A stretch of 64,000 bases of DNA. It comes from Flavisolibacter ginsenosidimutans. GTDB lineage: Bacteria; Bacteroidota; Bacteroidia; Chitinophagales; Chitinophagaceae. Location of the stretch: positions 4,216,001 to 4,280,000 of the forward strand of contig NZ_CP042433.1 in the NCBI RefSeq assembly GCF_007970805.1, in the 5' to 3' direction. Every line of letters starts with the position of its first letter. The first letter of the stretch is position 1. The notes beneath the pieces are model-generated. The model saw nothing but the letters and a program-made list of their open reading frames with translations, had not been told where the DNA came from and searched no databases. Positions 8,493 to 17,635 of the stretch are shown here, one piece after another. A program made the translations under genes and the position numbers.

Positions 8493-8885
8493 TACAGCCA
8501 CTTCTTTCTTGGTTGCTTCCTTGCCGGGAATCAGTGGCAGCGAAACCTGCAGTACGCCGTCTTCGTATTTGGCGGAGATGGCATTTACGTCAATGGTTTC
8601 GTCTAACTGAAAAGTGCGCACAAAACCACCGCGGCTGTATTCGCGCAGCACCCACTCCGGACGCGGAAAACCTTCCGGCGGCGTGTACGAAATTTTCAGT
8701 TCGCTTCCGTCCACATCAATTTTAAAATGTTCTTTAATGCGGCCCGGCGCAAACACCAGCGTTTCGTAGCTGGTTGCAGTTTTGTAAACGTTTACCGCAG
8801 CCCGTTGCTGGCTGCGAACGAAAAATGGATTTTGTCCTCTTGCTGACTGGTTGCCTTTTGCGGCGCATGACTGGTTGTAGTACAT
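8487..8885 (-). CDS. Hsp20 / alpha-crystallin family small heat-shock protein
   Basis: A 132-residue small heat-shock protein, an ATP-independent holdase that binds unfolding proteins as large oligomers. The alpha-crystallin beta-sandwich spans about residues 34-120: TSYETLVFAPGRIKEHFKID, then the FVRTFQLDETID strand and the diagnostic GVLQVSLP near the end. The N-terminal arm is short and Gln/Arg-rich. The C-terminal tail lacks an obvious IxI anchor, so oligomer form may differ from classical members. It is transcribed alone, ending in a palindrome and terminator. Confidence 0.88.
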   Translation of the reverse strand: MYYNQSCAAKGNQSARGQNPFFVRSQQRAAVNVYKTATSYETLVFAPGRIKEHFKIDVDGSELKISYTPPEGFPRPEWVLREYSRGGFVRTFQLDETIDVNAISAKYEDGVLQVSLPLIPGKEATKKEVAVK

Positions 8886-9097
8886 GTTTTACTTTTTAAA
8901 GTGAGAAAATAAAGGAACAATTTTCCGTGGCGAAGAACAGGCCAGTGAAAAAAACGGTAAGGATTGGCAGAAAATGCACAAGAGAAAACGTGTTGTGCTG
9001 ACAAAAAATTTCAAAGCCTTCCATTCTGGCAGCGCTGTTATTGCATGATTAGCTTGGTGGTATTGCTTTTGCAAACAGACGGGTAACGCATTTTCAC

Positions 9098-10273
9098 ATG
9101 AACGAAACACAGCGGGAAACAAGCTACCCCATTTACATTAAAGTGACCGCTATATTGGTTGGCTTGCTGGCAGGCATTTACATTCTTTATGTCCTGGGCG
9201 ACATATTGGTGCCGCTGGCCTTTTCAATCTTAATTGCAATTTTATTAAACCCGCTTTATGCACGCTTGGAAAAACTGATGCCGAAAGTGCCTGCCATACT
9301 GCTCACACTTTTCATTGCCATCATTTTTGTTGCGGGGCTGTTCTATTTTCTCTCTACGCAAATCAGCGTTTTTATCGACAGTCTTCCGCAGATAAAACAA
9401 AAGCTTACCCTGTTGCTGGAACAATTGGAGGTTTGGGCAAAAAATAAGTTTGGCGTTGACGTTCAAAAGCAAGTTGCGGCCTTAACCTCTGGTACGGACA
9501 GCATGCTTACCAGCACGGTAGCGCCGGTACTTTCCTTCATCAGCGTAGTGTTGTTGATACCCACTTATGTTTTTTTGTTCCTGTATTACAAACCGCTGCT
9601 GGTGGATTTTCTCTTCCAGATTTTTTCCGAAAAACATTCTTTGCGGGTGGCGGAGATTTTAGCCGAAACCAAAACCGCCGTGCAAAGTTTTATGCAGGGA
9701 TTGATGATAGAGATGATCATTGTATCGGCAATGAATGCGGTGGCGCTTGTGCTTATCGGCGTGCCTTCGGCCATCGTCATTGGCGTTATTGGCGGCATTT
9801 TAAACATGGTGCCTTACATCGGTGGCCTTATTGCCATTGCCATCCCGGTGTTGATGGTGACGATTACCCGCGATGGGTTTTCGGGGCAATTGGCAGTGGT
9901 AGTTTCTTACCTGGTTATTCAATTTATTGACAACAATATTTTGGTGCCAAAAATTGTTTCCAGCAAAGTGCAAATCAATGCGCTTGTGTCCATCGTTGCA
10001 GTATTGTTGGGCGGCGCTTTATGGGGTGTAACGGGCATGTTCTTGTCCATTCCAATGATTGGTGTGCTGAAGATTATTTTCGACCGCATTGATGAAATGA
10101 AACCGTGGGGAATGTTGCTCGGCATCGAGATTCCATCGGAACACATTGGCTTGGTCTGGCAAAAAAGATGGGCACGTATTTTTCGCCGCAGGCAAAAGAA
10201 AAAAGAACTGGAAGAAGCAGCAGCCGTGGCCGAAGATGATACGCCACCAACGGCAACGGCTGAAGCTCCTTAA
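9098..10273 (+). CDS. AI-2E family (PerM/YhhT-type) membrane transporter
   Basis: A 391-residue inner-membrane protein with about eight membrane segments in the layout typical of the AI-2E exporter-like family (PF01594): two N-terminal helices, a soluble coiled region (about 85-145) and the conserved C-terminal core with GGILNMVPYIGGLIA and VIQFIDNNILVPKIV. The tail is long, charged and Ala/Glu-rich. Despite the family name, substrates are mostly unproven, and some members act as Na+/H+ antiporters or peptide/autoinducer exporters. It converges on the M1 peptidase gene with a perfect palindrome between them. Confidence 0.88.
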   Translation: MNETQRETSYPIYIKVTAILVGLLAGIYILYVLGDILVPLAFSILIAILLNPLYARLEKLMPKVPAILLTLFIAIIFVAGLFYFLSTQISVFIDSLPQIKQKLTLLLEQLEVWAKNKFGVDVQKQVAALTSGTDSMLTSTVAPVLSFISVVLLIPTYVFLFLYYKPLLVDFLFQIFSEKHSLRVAEILAETKTAVQSFMQGLMIEMIIVSAMNAVALVLIGVPSAIVIGVIGGILNMVPYIGGLIAIAIPVLMVTITRDGFSGQLAVVVSYLVIQFIDNNILVPKIVSSKVQINALVSIVAVLLGGALWGVTGMFLSIPMIGVLKIIFDRIDEMKPWGMLLGIEIPSEHIGLVWQKRWARIFRRRQKKKELEEAAAVAEDDTPPTATAEAP

Positions 10274-10280
10274 GTTTTGA

Positions 10281-10338
10281 TATTGTGATATTGAGATAAT
10301 TCCTGTTTCGTTCACGATAATATCTCAATATCACAATA
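10281..10338. repeat. Word-repeat palindrome G: perfect 18-bp inverted repeat between convergent genes
   Basis: TATTGTGATATTGAGATA at 10281-10298 is exactly complementary to 10321-10338, with a 22-base loop. It fills the whole gap between the stops of the AI-2E gene (10273) and the M1 peptidase gene (10344). It is AT-rich and made of GATATTG/GAGATA words. It could act as a two-way terminator although it lacks a GC-rich core. Confidence 0.75.
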
Positions 10339-10343
10339 CCGGT

Positions 10344-12224
10344 TTACATCCCTGCTTTCCATTCGTTGTCTTTTACGTTTGCGTCCATAAAAATGCCGCC
10401 GTCAAGTTTTACACTGGCAACAGGCTTGCTTGTGTTTACAGAAACCGTTGTTGCTTTTATATCGTCTTGCCACACCGCTGGCGTTTGATGAAAACGCTGG
10501 CTTGTGCTATCGCTATAAGTTACTACAACATCAAACGGTGCAGGCATGCCGCCGATGTTTTGTACCGAAACCGTTGCGTTGTTTGCTGCGATTTTTACAT
10601 CGGTAATGCCAAGGTCAATGAAAGTGGGAGCGAAGTACCAGGCGTTCCAAAACCAGTTCAGGTCTTTGCCTGCTGCGTTGCTGATCGTGTTGAAAAAATC
10701 CCAGGGAATCGGGTGCTTGCCGTTCCAGCGCAGCATGTATTCCTGCAAGGCTTTTTTAAACAAGTCATCACCCAATAAATCTTTCATGGCTAAATAGCCC
10801 AATGCGGCTTTGCCGTATTCGTTGTTGCCAATTGATTGCGGCTGCGTTAAAGGTCCAGGTGTTACAATCGGTTGGTCTTTCAATCCACGCGACAAAGCCC
10901 GTATCCATCCCTGCACGCGAAACTGTTTAAAAAATTTATCGGCAGCCTCTTTTCCCATCTTGTCGCTGTTGAACAAATACTCAAACGTAGTAGCCCAGCC
11001 TTCGTCCATAAAACCATACGTTGTTTCGTTAATGCCCATGTAAAACGGCATGTACGTATGTGCCATTTCGTGCATTACTACAAACCGAGAAAAAGTGGTG
11101 TCGCCAAAGGTGTTGTCGTTTACCATCATCGGGTATTCCATGTCGGCCTGTCCTTGAAACACGCTTGATTTTTCATACGGATACGGAATTCCCGGCCACG
11201 CATTCGACAACCATTCCAGCGATTCTTTGCCAAAGCCCACCATGTAATGATAATCTTTTGCGCTATCGTTGTAGGCTGCGTTTACTACGGCACGGCGACC
11301 GGTTTTGTTGTCCACAACCACGCTGCCTGCATCCCAGTTGTAATGATCGCTCAGGCCAAGCGCCACGTCGGGAACATTGTGTGCGGTAAACGTCCAGGTG
11401 TTCATGGCCTTTTGCGTGGTGATTTTTTTTGCTGCAAGATCTTGCGGCGTTGCAATGCGAAGCACATCATCCGTTGTTTGCGACTGCTGATATTTCAGCA
11501 AAAAAGAAGGTTGCAAAACCGCTGAAGGATTGGTTAGCGTGCCCGTTGCCCACACTAAATAATTTTTTGGTACCTGCACGTTCAATGTGTAATCATTGAA
11601 GTCGCTGTAAAACTCCAGCGCATCATTAAACGGCGTCGTATCCCAACCGTTGTAATCATCGTACACGGCAATGCGCGGATAGAAGTAAGCGAGATAAAAC
11701 GTTGTGCGATCAAGCATGCCCTCGCGGCCGCTTTGTACCGACACGTCGTAGTGCCAATTGAAAGTGAGTTTTACTGAGTCGCGTGAAGACAAAGCCTTCG
11801 GCAGCGGCAGCGTGGCAATGGTAAAGATGTTTGGATCGTTTGTCCACGCAACGGGTTTGCCGTTTACGGTTACCGCATCTATGCTCACGCCATTGGTTAA
11901 ATAATCTTTTCCCGCAGGACCAAGGCGTGGCGCACCGGCTTTGTGAATGTTGAGAAAAAGTTTCAGCACAAGTTCTTTCAGCGCACCGGGACTGTTGTTG
12001 ATGTAGGTAATTTCTTCTTTGCCCTTCACCGTTCTGTTGGGCGGCATTGCGGTAACGGTGATGTTGTAACGTGCCCGGTTTTGCCAATAAGACTTTCCCG
12101 GCCTTCCGTCTTCCGAACGCGTATTTGCGTCAAAGGCTTTTTGTATTTCGGGTGGTTTGGGCAGGCTTTGCGCCGAAGCGGTAAGCGCCGCCGGCAATAA
12201 AAAAGAAAAGAGAAAGCGTTTCAT
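10344..12224 (-). CDS. M1 family aminopeptidase-like metallopeptidase
   Basis: A 626-residue secreted M1 peptidase, a zinc enzyme that removes N-terminal residues from peptides. The start at 12224 (MKRFLFSFLLPAALTASAQS) was chosen because it gives a proper signal peptide. The zinc motif HEMAH is followed after 18 residues by the third ligand in MDEGWA. QADMEYPM occupies the place of the GAMEN exopeptidase motif and keeps the glutamate. The N-terminal saddle domain and C-terminal beta-strands are as in other Bacteroidota M1 proteins. A second helical domain is short, so it is a compact family member. Confidence 0.92.
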   Translation of the reverse strand: MKRFLFSFLLPAALTASAQSLPKPPEIQKAFDANTRSEDGRPGKSYWQNRARYNITVTAMPPNRTVKGKEEITYINNSPGALKELVLKLFLNIHKAGAPRLGPAGKDYLTNGVSIDAVTVNGKPVAWTNDPNIFTIATLPLPKALSSRDSVKLTFNWHYDVSVQSGREGMLDRTTFYLAYFYPRIAVYDDYNGWDTTPFNDALEFYSDFNDYTLNVQVPKNYLVWATGTLTNPSAVLQPSFLLKYQQSQTTDDVLRIATPQDLAAKKITTQKAMNTWTFTAHNVPDVALGLSDHYNWDAGSVVVDNKTGRRAVVNAAYNDSAKDYHYMVGFGKESLEWLSNAWPGIPYPYEKSSVFQGQADMEYPMMVNDNTFGDTTFSRFVVMHEMAHTYMPFYMGINETTYGFMDEGWATTFEYLFNSDKMGKEAADKFFKQFRVQGWIRALSRGLKDQPIVTPGPLTQPQSIGNNEYGKAALGYLAMKDLLGDDLFKKALQEYMLRWNGKHPIPWDFFNTISNAAGKDLNWFWNAWYFAPTFIDLGITDVKIAANNATVSVQNIGGMPAPFDVVVTYSDSTSQRFHQTPAVWQDDIKATTVSVNTSKPVASVKLDGGIFMDANVKDNEWKAGM

Positions 12225-12339
12225 TGTATAAAAGATTAAGGCCGGAAGGTAAAGGGAAACCAAGGTGTGAAAAACAGTTTTTGATAACCGGTACGCAACT
12301 GCTTTGATAAAGCAAAAATGCCGGCGAAAACCGTTCACC

Positions 12340-12348
12340 TATTTTTGC
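12340..12348 (+). promoter_or_regulatory. Bacteroidota -7 promoter word for the DEAD-box helicase
   Basis: TATTTTTGC fits TAnnTTTG and ends 3 bases before the ATG at 12352. Transcription from it should start at or within a couple of bases of the ATG, that is, a leaderless mRNA. Confidence 0.65.
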
Positions 12349-12351
12349 CGG

Positions 12352-13680
12352 ATGCTGCAGAAAAATTTTTCAACGGAAACCATTCTTGCAAACCTTCGCA
12401 TTGATGAATTAAACGAGATGCAAAAAGCGGCGATAGAAGCAGCGGCGCAAAACGATAACGTCATTCTTCTTTCACCAACCGGCTCGGGCAAAACACTTGC
12501 TTTCTTGCTGCCGATTATGGCCTCTATTGATAAAGCGAATAAAAAGTCGCAGGCGTTAATCATTGTGCCTTCAAGAGAGCTTGCCTTGCAAATTGAAAGC
12601 GTGGCAAAAGCGATGGGCACGGGCTTAAAAATCACGACTTGTTACGGCGGACACAAACGCGAGATAGAAGAAAATAATTTAATTCAACCACCCGCTTTGT
12701 TGATTGGTACGCCGGGCCGCCTGGCCGATCACATTCGCCGCGGCAACATCACCACGGAGACTGTCCAAACATTGGTATTGGATGAATTTGATAAATCGTT
12801 GGAAGCCGGGTTTGTGGACGAAATTGCTTTTGTGATTTCATCATTAACCGGTCTGCAAAAACGTTTTCTTACTTCCGCTACTGAGGCCGTAGAGATTCCG
12901 GAATTTGCAGGCGCTGCCGATGCACTCCGGTTAAATTTTTTACCCGAAAACGAAGCGCCGAAAGAAGCACTCGCTATTCAAACCGTACTCTCTCCAGATA
13001 AGGACAAATTGGAAACGCTTTTTAAGTTGTTGTGTTATTTGGGCGCACGTCCATCCATCATCTTTTGCAATCACCGCGAAAGCGTGGAAAGAGTAAGCCA
13101 AGCGTTAACAGAGAAGAGCATCGTGAACACTTTTTACCACGGCTCAATGGAGCAACGCGACCGCGAAGTGGCGCTGGCAAAATTCCGCAACGGCAGCAGT
13201 AACTTTTTGGTAACAACTGATCTCGCTGCACGCGGACTGGACATTCCCAACATTCGTTACATCATTCATTATCATTTGCCAGCAACCGAAGATGTATTTA
13301 CGCACCGCAACGGCCGCACGGCGAGGATGGATGCCAGTGGGACTGCCATACTGATTTTAAGCAGCGACGAAAAGCTGCCGCCTTATATCAAGTCACCTGT
13401 TTTGGGAATTGATTTGCCTGCGACAAACGAGGTTCCTGAAAAGCCGAAGTGGACAACGCTTTTCATCGCCGCCGGTAAAAAAGACAAGGTCAACAAGGTT
13501 GACATCGTCGGTTTTTTCACAGCAAAAGGTGACTTAAAAAAAGAAGACCTGGGGCTCATTGAAGTGAAAGACTTCTTCTCTTTTGCCGCCGTTCGCAAAA
13601 GCCGCGTAAGTCACCTTTTGCAGCAGATAAAAGAAGAACGCATGAAGGGAAGAAAGATAAAAATCGCGGTAGCAAAATAA
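12352..13680 (+). CDS. DEAD-box RNA helicase with DbpA-type RNA-binding domain
   Basis: A 442-residue ATP-dependent RNA helicase. Motifs in order: Q-motif region ELNEMQKAAIEA, Walker A SPTGSGKT, PSRELA, TPGRLADHI, motif II DEFD (in place of DEAD), TSAT, the ARGLD motif and HRNGRTAR. From about residue 370 the sequence matches the DbpA RNA-binding fold (GKKDKVNKVDIVGFFT, then KGRKIKIAVAK). DbpA in E. coli binds 23S rRNA during 50S assembly, so ribosome biogenesis is the likely role, by inference. The start at 12352 is preferred over the longer frame because the promoter word lies between the two. Ends 2 bases from the convergent gene. Confidence 0.9.
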   Translation: MLQKNFSTETILANLRIDELNEMQKAAIEAAAQNDNVILLSPTGSGKTLAFLLPIMASIDKANKKSQALIIVPSRELALQIESVAKAMGTGLKITTCYGGHKREIEENNLIQPPALLIGTPGRLADHIRRGNITTETVQTLVLDEFDKSLEAGFVDEIAFVISSLTGLQKRFLTSATEAVEIPEFAGAADALRLNFLPENEAPKEALAIQTVLSPDKDKLETLFKLLCYLGARPSIIFCNHRESVERVSQALTEKSIVNTFYHGSMEQRDREVALAKFRNGSSNFLVTTDLAARGLDIPNIRYIIHYHLPATEDVFTHRNGRTARMDASGTAILILSSDEKLPPYIKSPVLGIDLPATNEVPEKPKWTTLFIAAGKKDKVNKVDIVGFFTAKGDLKKEDLGLIEVKDFFSFAAVRKSRVSHLLQQIKEERMKGRKIKIAVAK

Positions 13681-13682
13681 AC

Positions 13683-14084
13683 CTACGGTTTTATCAAAAG
13701 TTCCTGCGCCGTAAACGCAAAGTATAAATTTTGCAGGCTGTGTAAATGAAAGAGGTTGTTGCTTAAGGGCACGTTGTTCATCATCAGCCGCGCAAAACAT
13801 TCTTTGTTGTTCTTCACATAGGCCTTGATGTTTACGTCGCCGCTGCCCATTACCGGCAACGCCAAAACAAACTCGCGGCTTTCGGGAAGCAACGCATATT
13901 TTTTGTTTTCGACAAAGCCACAACCGTCCAAAAGCTTTGGGGAAAGAACAACCGGAAACAAATCTTTGCCACCGTCTTTTGCCATCAGCGCAAAATGTTC
14001 AAACGTGCAAGCAACTGTCAAAACGCGAACGCCGGTTTTGTGCATCAGATAATTTCCCAAACGAAACTCGCTGCTTTTAATCAT
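13683..14084 (-). CDS. Conserved hypothetical protein (LHxLQNLYFAxT family)
   Basis: A 133-residue cytoplasmic protein. It begins MIKSSEFRLGNYLM and ends with LHSLQNLYFAFTAQELL. This start-and-end pattern (RxGNY near the start, LHxLQNLYFALTGxEL at the end) recurs in many small Bacteroidota proteins, some in phage-like regions, none with a known function that I can name. The middle resembles the PLTEEWLxKFGF part of that family only loosely (VVLSPKLLDGCGF). It is convergent with the helicase gene with 2 bases between stops. It has its own close-set promoter. Confidence 0.7.
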   Translation of the reverse strand: MIKSSEFRLGNYLMHKTGVRVLTVACTFEHFALMAKDGGKDLFPVVLSPKLLDGCGFVENKKYALLPESREFVLALPVMGSGDVNIKAYVKNNKECFARLMMNNVPLSNNLFHLHSLQNLYFAFTAQELLIKP

Positions 14085-14088
14085 GCGG

Positions 14089-14097
14089 GCAAATGTA
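14089..14097 (-). promoter_or_regulatory. Bacteroidota -7 promoter word for the gene at 13683-14084
   Basis: TACATTTGC on the minus strand lies 4 bases before the ATG, predicting a leaderless or nearly leaderless transcript. Confidence 0.6.
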
Positions 14098-14110
14098 TGA
14101 ATCGCTTAAT

Positions 14111-14187
14111 GAGTTAATTGGTTAATAGGTTACTACATTACTATGTACTGACAGGCTGCACTTATTAACACAGTAACTTATTAACTC
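14111..14187. repeat. Word-repeat palindrome C (GTTAAT-type) in a divergent gap
   Basis: GTTAATAGGTTACT at 14121-14134 pairs with 14172-14185 with one G-T mismatch. GAGTTAAT (14111-14118) is also complementary to 14180-14187. The arms consist of repeated GTTAAT/GGTTA words. Unlike the other elements it lies upstream of both flanking genes. Confidence 0.6.
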
Positions 14188-14238
14188 AAAAGCCTTGGTC
14201 TGAAATTCGCATACCGTTCTGCATCGAAAACAAAATTC

Positions 14239-16068
14239 ATGCAGCAGCTTCATCCTAACTACAGCCTTACCCGTACCAAGGCCGAAGGCACAACAAAAGA
14301 AGAATTCATTAATCCATTGCCCCGTGCCGTGCTTCGTCCCAATTCGTTCATGTTGCTCGACGGCGAATGGAATTTTGCCGTGGACACGCAAGACGATGGC
14401 ATCACCCAACGTTGGTATCTCGGTCATCAGTACGCATCCACCGCTCTTTGGCCCGGCTCTATTGAAGAGCACATGGAGGCGGCCGGCATTAAGGAGCGCT
14501 GGCAGGATAAAGTTGTAGTCTGGTACGAACGTGAATTTCCTTTGCCGCAACTGGCCGAAAACGGCAACGGCCACTCCTTGCTGCAACTCACCTTTGGCGC
14601 CTGCGGTTACGAAACCATGGTTTGGCTGAACGGCAAACTCTTGAAGACCATCGAAGGTGAAGAAGTTCACCACGGTGAGTACACGTCGTTTTCCTACGAG
14701 TTGCACGAAGCCGACATGCGCATGATGAACCGTATTACCGTGCGCATTGCCGACACGATGGATGCCGATATTCCCCGCGGCAAGCAGGAATCGCATGTGT
14801 ACAAGCGCGGCGGCATCTGGTATCAAACCTACACGGGTGCGGTGCGCAGCATTTGGCTCGAAACCGTTGAGCGAAACCGCTTGCGTTCGCGTGTCGGAGT
14901 GGTGAGTATTGTTGAAGACAATCTTGTTCGTTTTAATCTCACAACCCGTGTGCAGGACCCGGGCAATTATATTTTGCGCTTAAAGATTTACAATCGCAAG
15001 CACACAGACGAAGCGCCCATTGCCAGCGATGAATTTCCATTGAAACTTGATGCCGGCGAAAAGGATCAGCGTGTGGTAGTGGAAGTTCCGGACGCAAAAT
15101 ACTGGGCGCCGGAAGACCCCAATCTTTATGTGTTAATTGCGGAACTGGTTGACGAAAGTGGTTACGCAGCCAGCATTGAAACGCACTTTGGCCTGCGAAA
15201 AATTGAAGCCCGTGGCTGCTGTGTTTATCTGAACAACAAGGCCGTTTATCTTGACGGTATTCTTTATCAACCCGGCACGGCGACGTACGACGAAATCAAA
15301 AGCCACATGTACGCCATGAAGAAACTGGGTTGCAATCTTGTGCGCATTCACATTGCCGGCGTTGATCCGCGCATTTACAACTTAGCCGATAAGATGGGTC
15401 TTTTGCTTTGGGTAGAAGTGCCCTCGCCGCACAGCAGTACACAGCGCAGCCGTGCTTTTCACCGCGAAGAATTGTTGCGCATGCTGGCCTTGATTGGCAC
15501 TCATCCTTCCGTTGTCATTTGGAGTTTGTACAACGAAGACTGGGGCGCACAGGACATTGCCACCAATCCCGACACGCGGCAATACATCATGGACATGTAC
15601 CATTATATGCAAATTGCGCATCCGCAATTTTTAGTAGTGGACAACGATGGCTGGCAGCACATCTCGTACACGGGCCGTTTAAAGTCCGATTTGCTCACGG
15701 CGCATTTGTACACACCCGATCTTGAACGTTGGAAAGGCTTGCTGGATGAAATTGTGAGCGGTAAAATGGAAGGCGTTGCGGCCTTTCCTTTAATTGTTGG
15801 CGATCCGTTTTTCTTTCGTCGCCAGGTGCCGTTGATTGTTAGCGAGTGGGGTGGCTTTGGTTTTTCGGATTACGGCGGACCAAAAGATTCCGACGAACGA
15901 ACGATGCTGATTAAAGCTTTTAAAGAAGAGTTGCGCAAGCGCCCCATTGCCGGTGATGTGTACACGCAGGCCACAAACATTGAAGACGAACGCAACGGCC
16001 TAATAGACGCAAAAACAGGAGAGTTGAGCGTACCGGAAGGCTTGTTGAAATCGGCCAACAGACCGTAG
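14239..16068 (+). CDS. Glycoside hydrolase family 2 protein
   Basis: A 609-residue enzyme with the GH2 order: sugar-binding jelly-roll domain (about 35-200), immunoglobulin-like domain (about 205-310) and a TIM-barrel catalytic domain. The predicted acid/base is Glu433 in LYNEDWG and the nucleophile is Glu536 in SEWGGFG. GH2 covers beta-galactosidases, beta-glucuronidases and beta-mannosidases; the sequence alone does not fix the substrate. No signal peptide is visible, so it may act in the cytoplasm on imported oligosaccharides. It is not part of a visible polysaccharide utilisation locus (no SusC/SusD pair nearby). It is flanked upstream by a palindromic repeat. Confidence 0.88.
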   Translation: MQQLHPNYSLTRTKAEGTTKEEFINPLPRAVLRPNSFMLLDGEWNFAVDTQDDGITQRWYLGHQYASTALWPGSIEEHMEAAGIKERWQDKVVVWYEREFPLPQLAENGNGHSLLQLTFGACGYETMVWLNGKLLKTIEGEEVHHGEYTSFSYELHEADMRMMNRITVRIADTMDADIPRGKQESHVYKRGGIWYQTYTGAVRSIWLETVERNRLRSRVGVVSIVEDNLVRFNLTTRVQDPGNYILRLKIYNRKHTDEAPIASDEFPLKLDAGEKDQRVVVEVPDAKYWAPEDPNLYVLIAELVDESGYAASIETHFGLRKIEARGCCVYLNNKAVYLDGILYQPGTATYDEIKSHMYAMKKLGCNLVRIHIAGVDPRIYNLADKMGLLLWVEVPSPHSSTQRSRAFHREELLRMLALIGTHPSVVIWSLYNEDWGAQDIATNPDTRQYIMDMYHYMQIAHPQFLVVDNDGWQHISYTGRLKSDLLTAHLYTPDLERWKGLLDEIVSGKMEGVAAFPLIVGDPFFFRRQVPLIVSEWGGFGFSDYGGPKDSDERTMLIKAFKEELRKRPIAGDVYTQATNIEDERNGLIDAKTGELSVPEGLLKSANRP

Positions 16069-16090
16069 TGGTAAACCGGTCATTGAACAT

Positions 16091-16567
16091 TTAGGAACGA
16101 GGTACTTTCACCCGCAGCAGATCCCGCATTTCCGAACGTTGTTCATCGGAAAAAGCAATTTTGGGAACGAGAAAAAAGGAGCGGCTGTCGAAGTAAAGGT
16201 GGAAGAAGTGCGGCGTTTCCAGGTACGTGCTTAAGGCCTTCCATTCCCATGACCGTGAGCCGCGTTCGTTACCCAACGTAAAACCTTTGTCTTCAAAATT
16301 CATGGTAAAGTGGTCTCTGAACGTAGCGGCCTTGCGATAAATAACGCCGGGCAAGATAAACCAAAACGTAATCATCAGCACAAACCACAAAAACGAAGAA
16401 ACAAGAAAGGCGAAGGGAAGAATCTTCTTCAGGTAAAAAAGCGCGGCGGAAACAATGGCAAACACGTTTACCAGAATGATCATTAGCCGGATTTCCTTGC
16501 GGCTTAAGAAGTGATAGCGCAGCGCCTGAAGAACCTTGGGTTTGTCGTAACTAAAGCTCACCGTCAT
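16091..16567 (-). CDS. YcxB-like membrane protein
   Basis: A 158-residue protein from the start at 16567 (MTVSFSYDKPKVLQALRYHF). Two adjacent membrane helices (about residues 30-72) are followed by a soluble beta-rich C-terminal domain with SRSWEWKALSTYLETPHFFHLYF. This is the layout of YcxB-like proteins (PF14317), whose function is not established. It converges on the GH2 gene with 22 bases between stops. The call rests on layout and the W-x-WK-x(4,6)-Y pattern rather than on a close match. Confidence 0.6.
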   Translation of the reverse strand: MTVSFSYDKPKVLQALRYHFLSRKEIRLMIILVNVFAIVSAALFYLKKILPFAFLVSSFLWFVLMITFWFILPGVIYRKAATFRDHFTMNFEDKGFTLGNERGSRSWEWKALSTYLETPHFFHLYFDSRSFFLVPKIAFSDEQRSEMRDLLRVKVPRS

Positions 16568-16667
16568 GGCTGTAAAGATAAACAACGTGAAACGTCAATG
16601 ATGAATGAGGCAATTGAAGCAGTGAAAAGTTTCTCGCTTAAGCCGGTCTAATTCGTCAGCCAAAAGA

Positions 16668-16696
16668 AAAGCTGCCTGTATTTTACAGGCAGCTTT
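16668..16696 (-). terminator. Intrinsic terminator of the ileS-dksA-like operon
   Basis: A perfect 13-bp stem, AAAGCTGCCTGTA (16668-16680) with 16684-16696, and a 3-base loop. On the minus strand TTTTCTTTTG follows. It sits 22 bases past the stop of the DksA-like gene. Confidence 0.88.
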
Positions 16697-16717
16697 AAAA
16701 ATTAATCTTGCATTGGC

Positions 16718-17629
16718 TTATTTGTTCATCATTTGCTTGGCCTCAATGCTCAACGTGGCATGGGGCACGGCACGCAGACGGGCTTTGTCAATGAGTTTGC
16801 CGGTGACGCGGCAAATGCCGTAAGTTTTATTTTCAATGCGCATGATGGCTTTTTCCAAGTGGTCAATAAACTGGATCTGGCGGCTGGCCATCTGGCTTAA
16901 TTGTTCGCGTTCCATGCTCATGCTTCCGTCTTCCATGGTCATGTACCGGCCTTCGTCCAGATCGCCGCTTTCATCTTTTCGGGTAATCAATCCCTGTAAA
17001 TAAGCCAGTTCTTTTTTTGCTACGTCTAATTTCCGGTTAATCAGGTCTCTGAATTCTGCAAGCTCTGCATCACTGTATCGCATGGTGGGTCCGTTTTCTT
17101 CTTGTTTTGATGAGTCCAATACCGAACGGGTAAAGTCCGGTTCATATTTGATTGCTTTGTCTGTGCTGGTTTTAGGAACGACAACTTTGGCGGGCTTGGC
17201 CGGTTCCTTTGTAGCTTGTTTTGCCTCCAAGGGTTTGGTGGCCGCTTTTGCGGATGGTTGCGAATGCGCCTCAACCGCCGGTTTTTTTACAGGTTCAGCC
17301 GTTGCCAAAGCCTTCGAAGGCTTGGCCGGATGCGTAGCTTTTGTAGCCGTTACCGGGGCCTTTTTCGAAACCGGAGCCGTCTTCACCATCGGCTTGGCAG
17401 TTTTTGATGGAGCGGGCTTGGTCGCTTTTGCGGCGGTCTTTTTGACCGGCGCTTTTGCTTTGGCCGGGGCTGGTTTTGTTGCTTTTTTCGGAACGGGGGC
17501 CGGCTTTTTTGCCGCTGCCGCTTTGCCGCTGGACTTTGCGGCCGGCTTGGCAGACGCTTTCCCGCCTGCGGGGCGAGCCGGTTTTAACGGCTTGGCTGCC
17601 TTTTTCGGTGCTACCTTTTTTGTTGCCAT
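16718..17629 (-). CDS. TraR/DksA-family protein with long Lys/Ala/Pro-rich N-terminal tail
   Basis: A 303-residue protein. Residues about 1-165 are a low-complexity Lys/Ala/Pro run with KAPVKK and KPAPSKTAKP-like repeats, resembling histone H1 or AlgP tails. From about 180 on comes a DksA/TraR-type domain: coiled-coil helices (LAEFRDLINRKLDVAKKELA) and the end pattern YGICRVTGKLIDKARLRAVP. DksA-type proteins act in the secondary channel of RNA polymerase. Only the first of the four zinc-finger cysteines remains, so no zinc site is expected. It lies 6 bases after ileS, an arrangement common in Bacteroidota. The tail may bind DNA or RNA, by inference. Confidence 0.82.
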   Translation of the reverse strand: MATKKVAPKKAAKPLKPARPAGGKASAKPAAKSSGKAAAAKKPAPVPKKATKPAPAKAKAPVKKTAAKATKPAPSKTAKPMVKTAPVSKKAPVTATKATHPAKPSKALATAEPVKKPAVEAHSQPSAKAATKPLEAKQATKEPAKPAKVVVPKTSTDKAIKYEPDFTRSVLDSSKQEENGPTMRYSDAELAEFRDLINRKLDVAKKELAYLQGLITRKDESGDLDEGRYMTMEDGSMSMEREQLSQMASRQIQFIDHLEKAIMRIENKTYGICRVTGKLIDKARLRAVPHATLSIEAKQMMNK

Positions 17630-17635
17630 ACGGTT

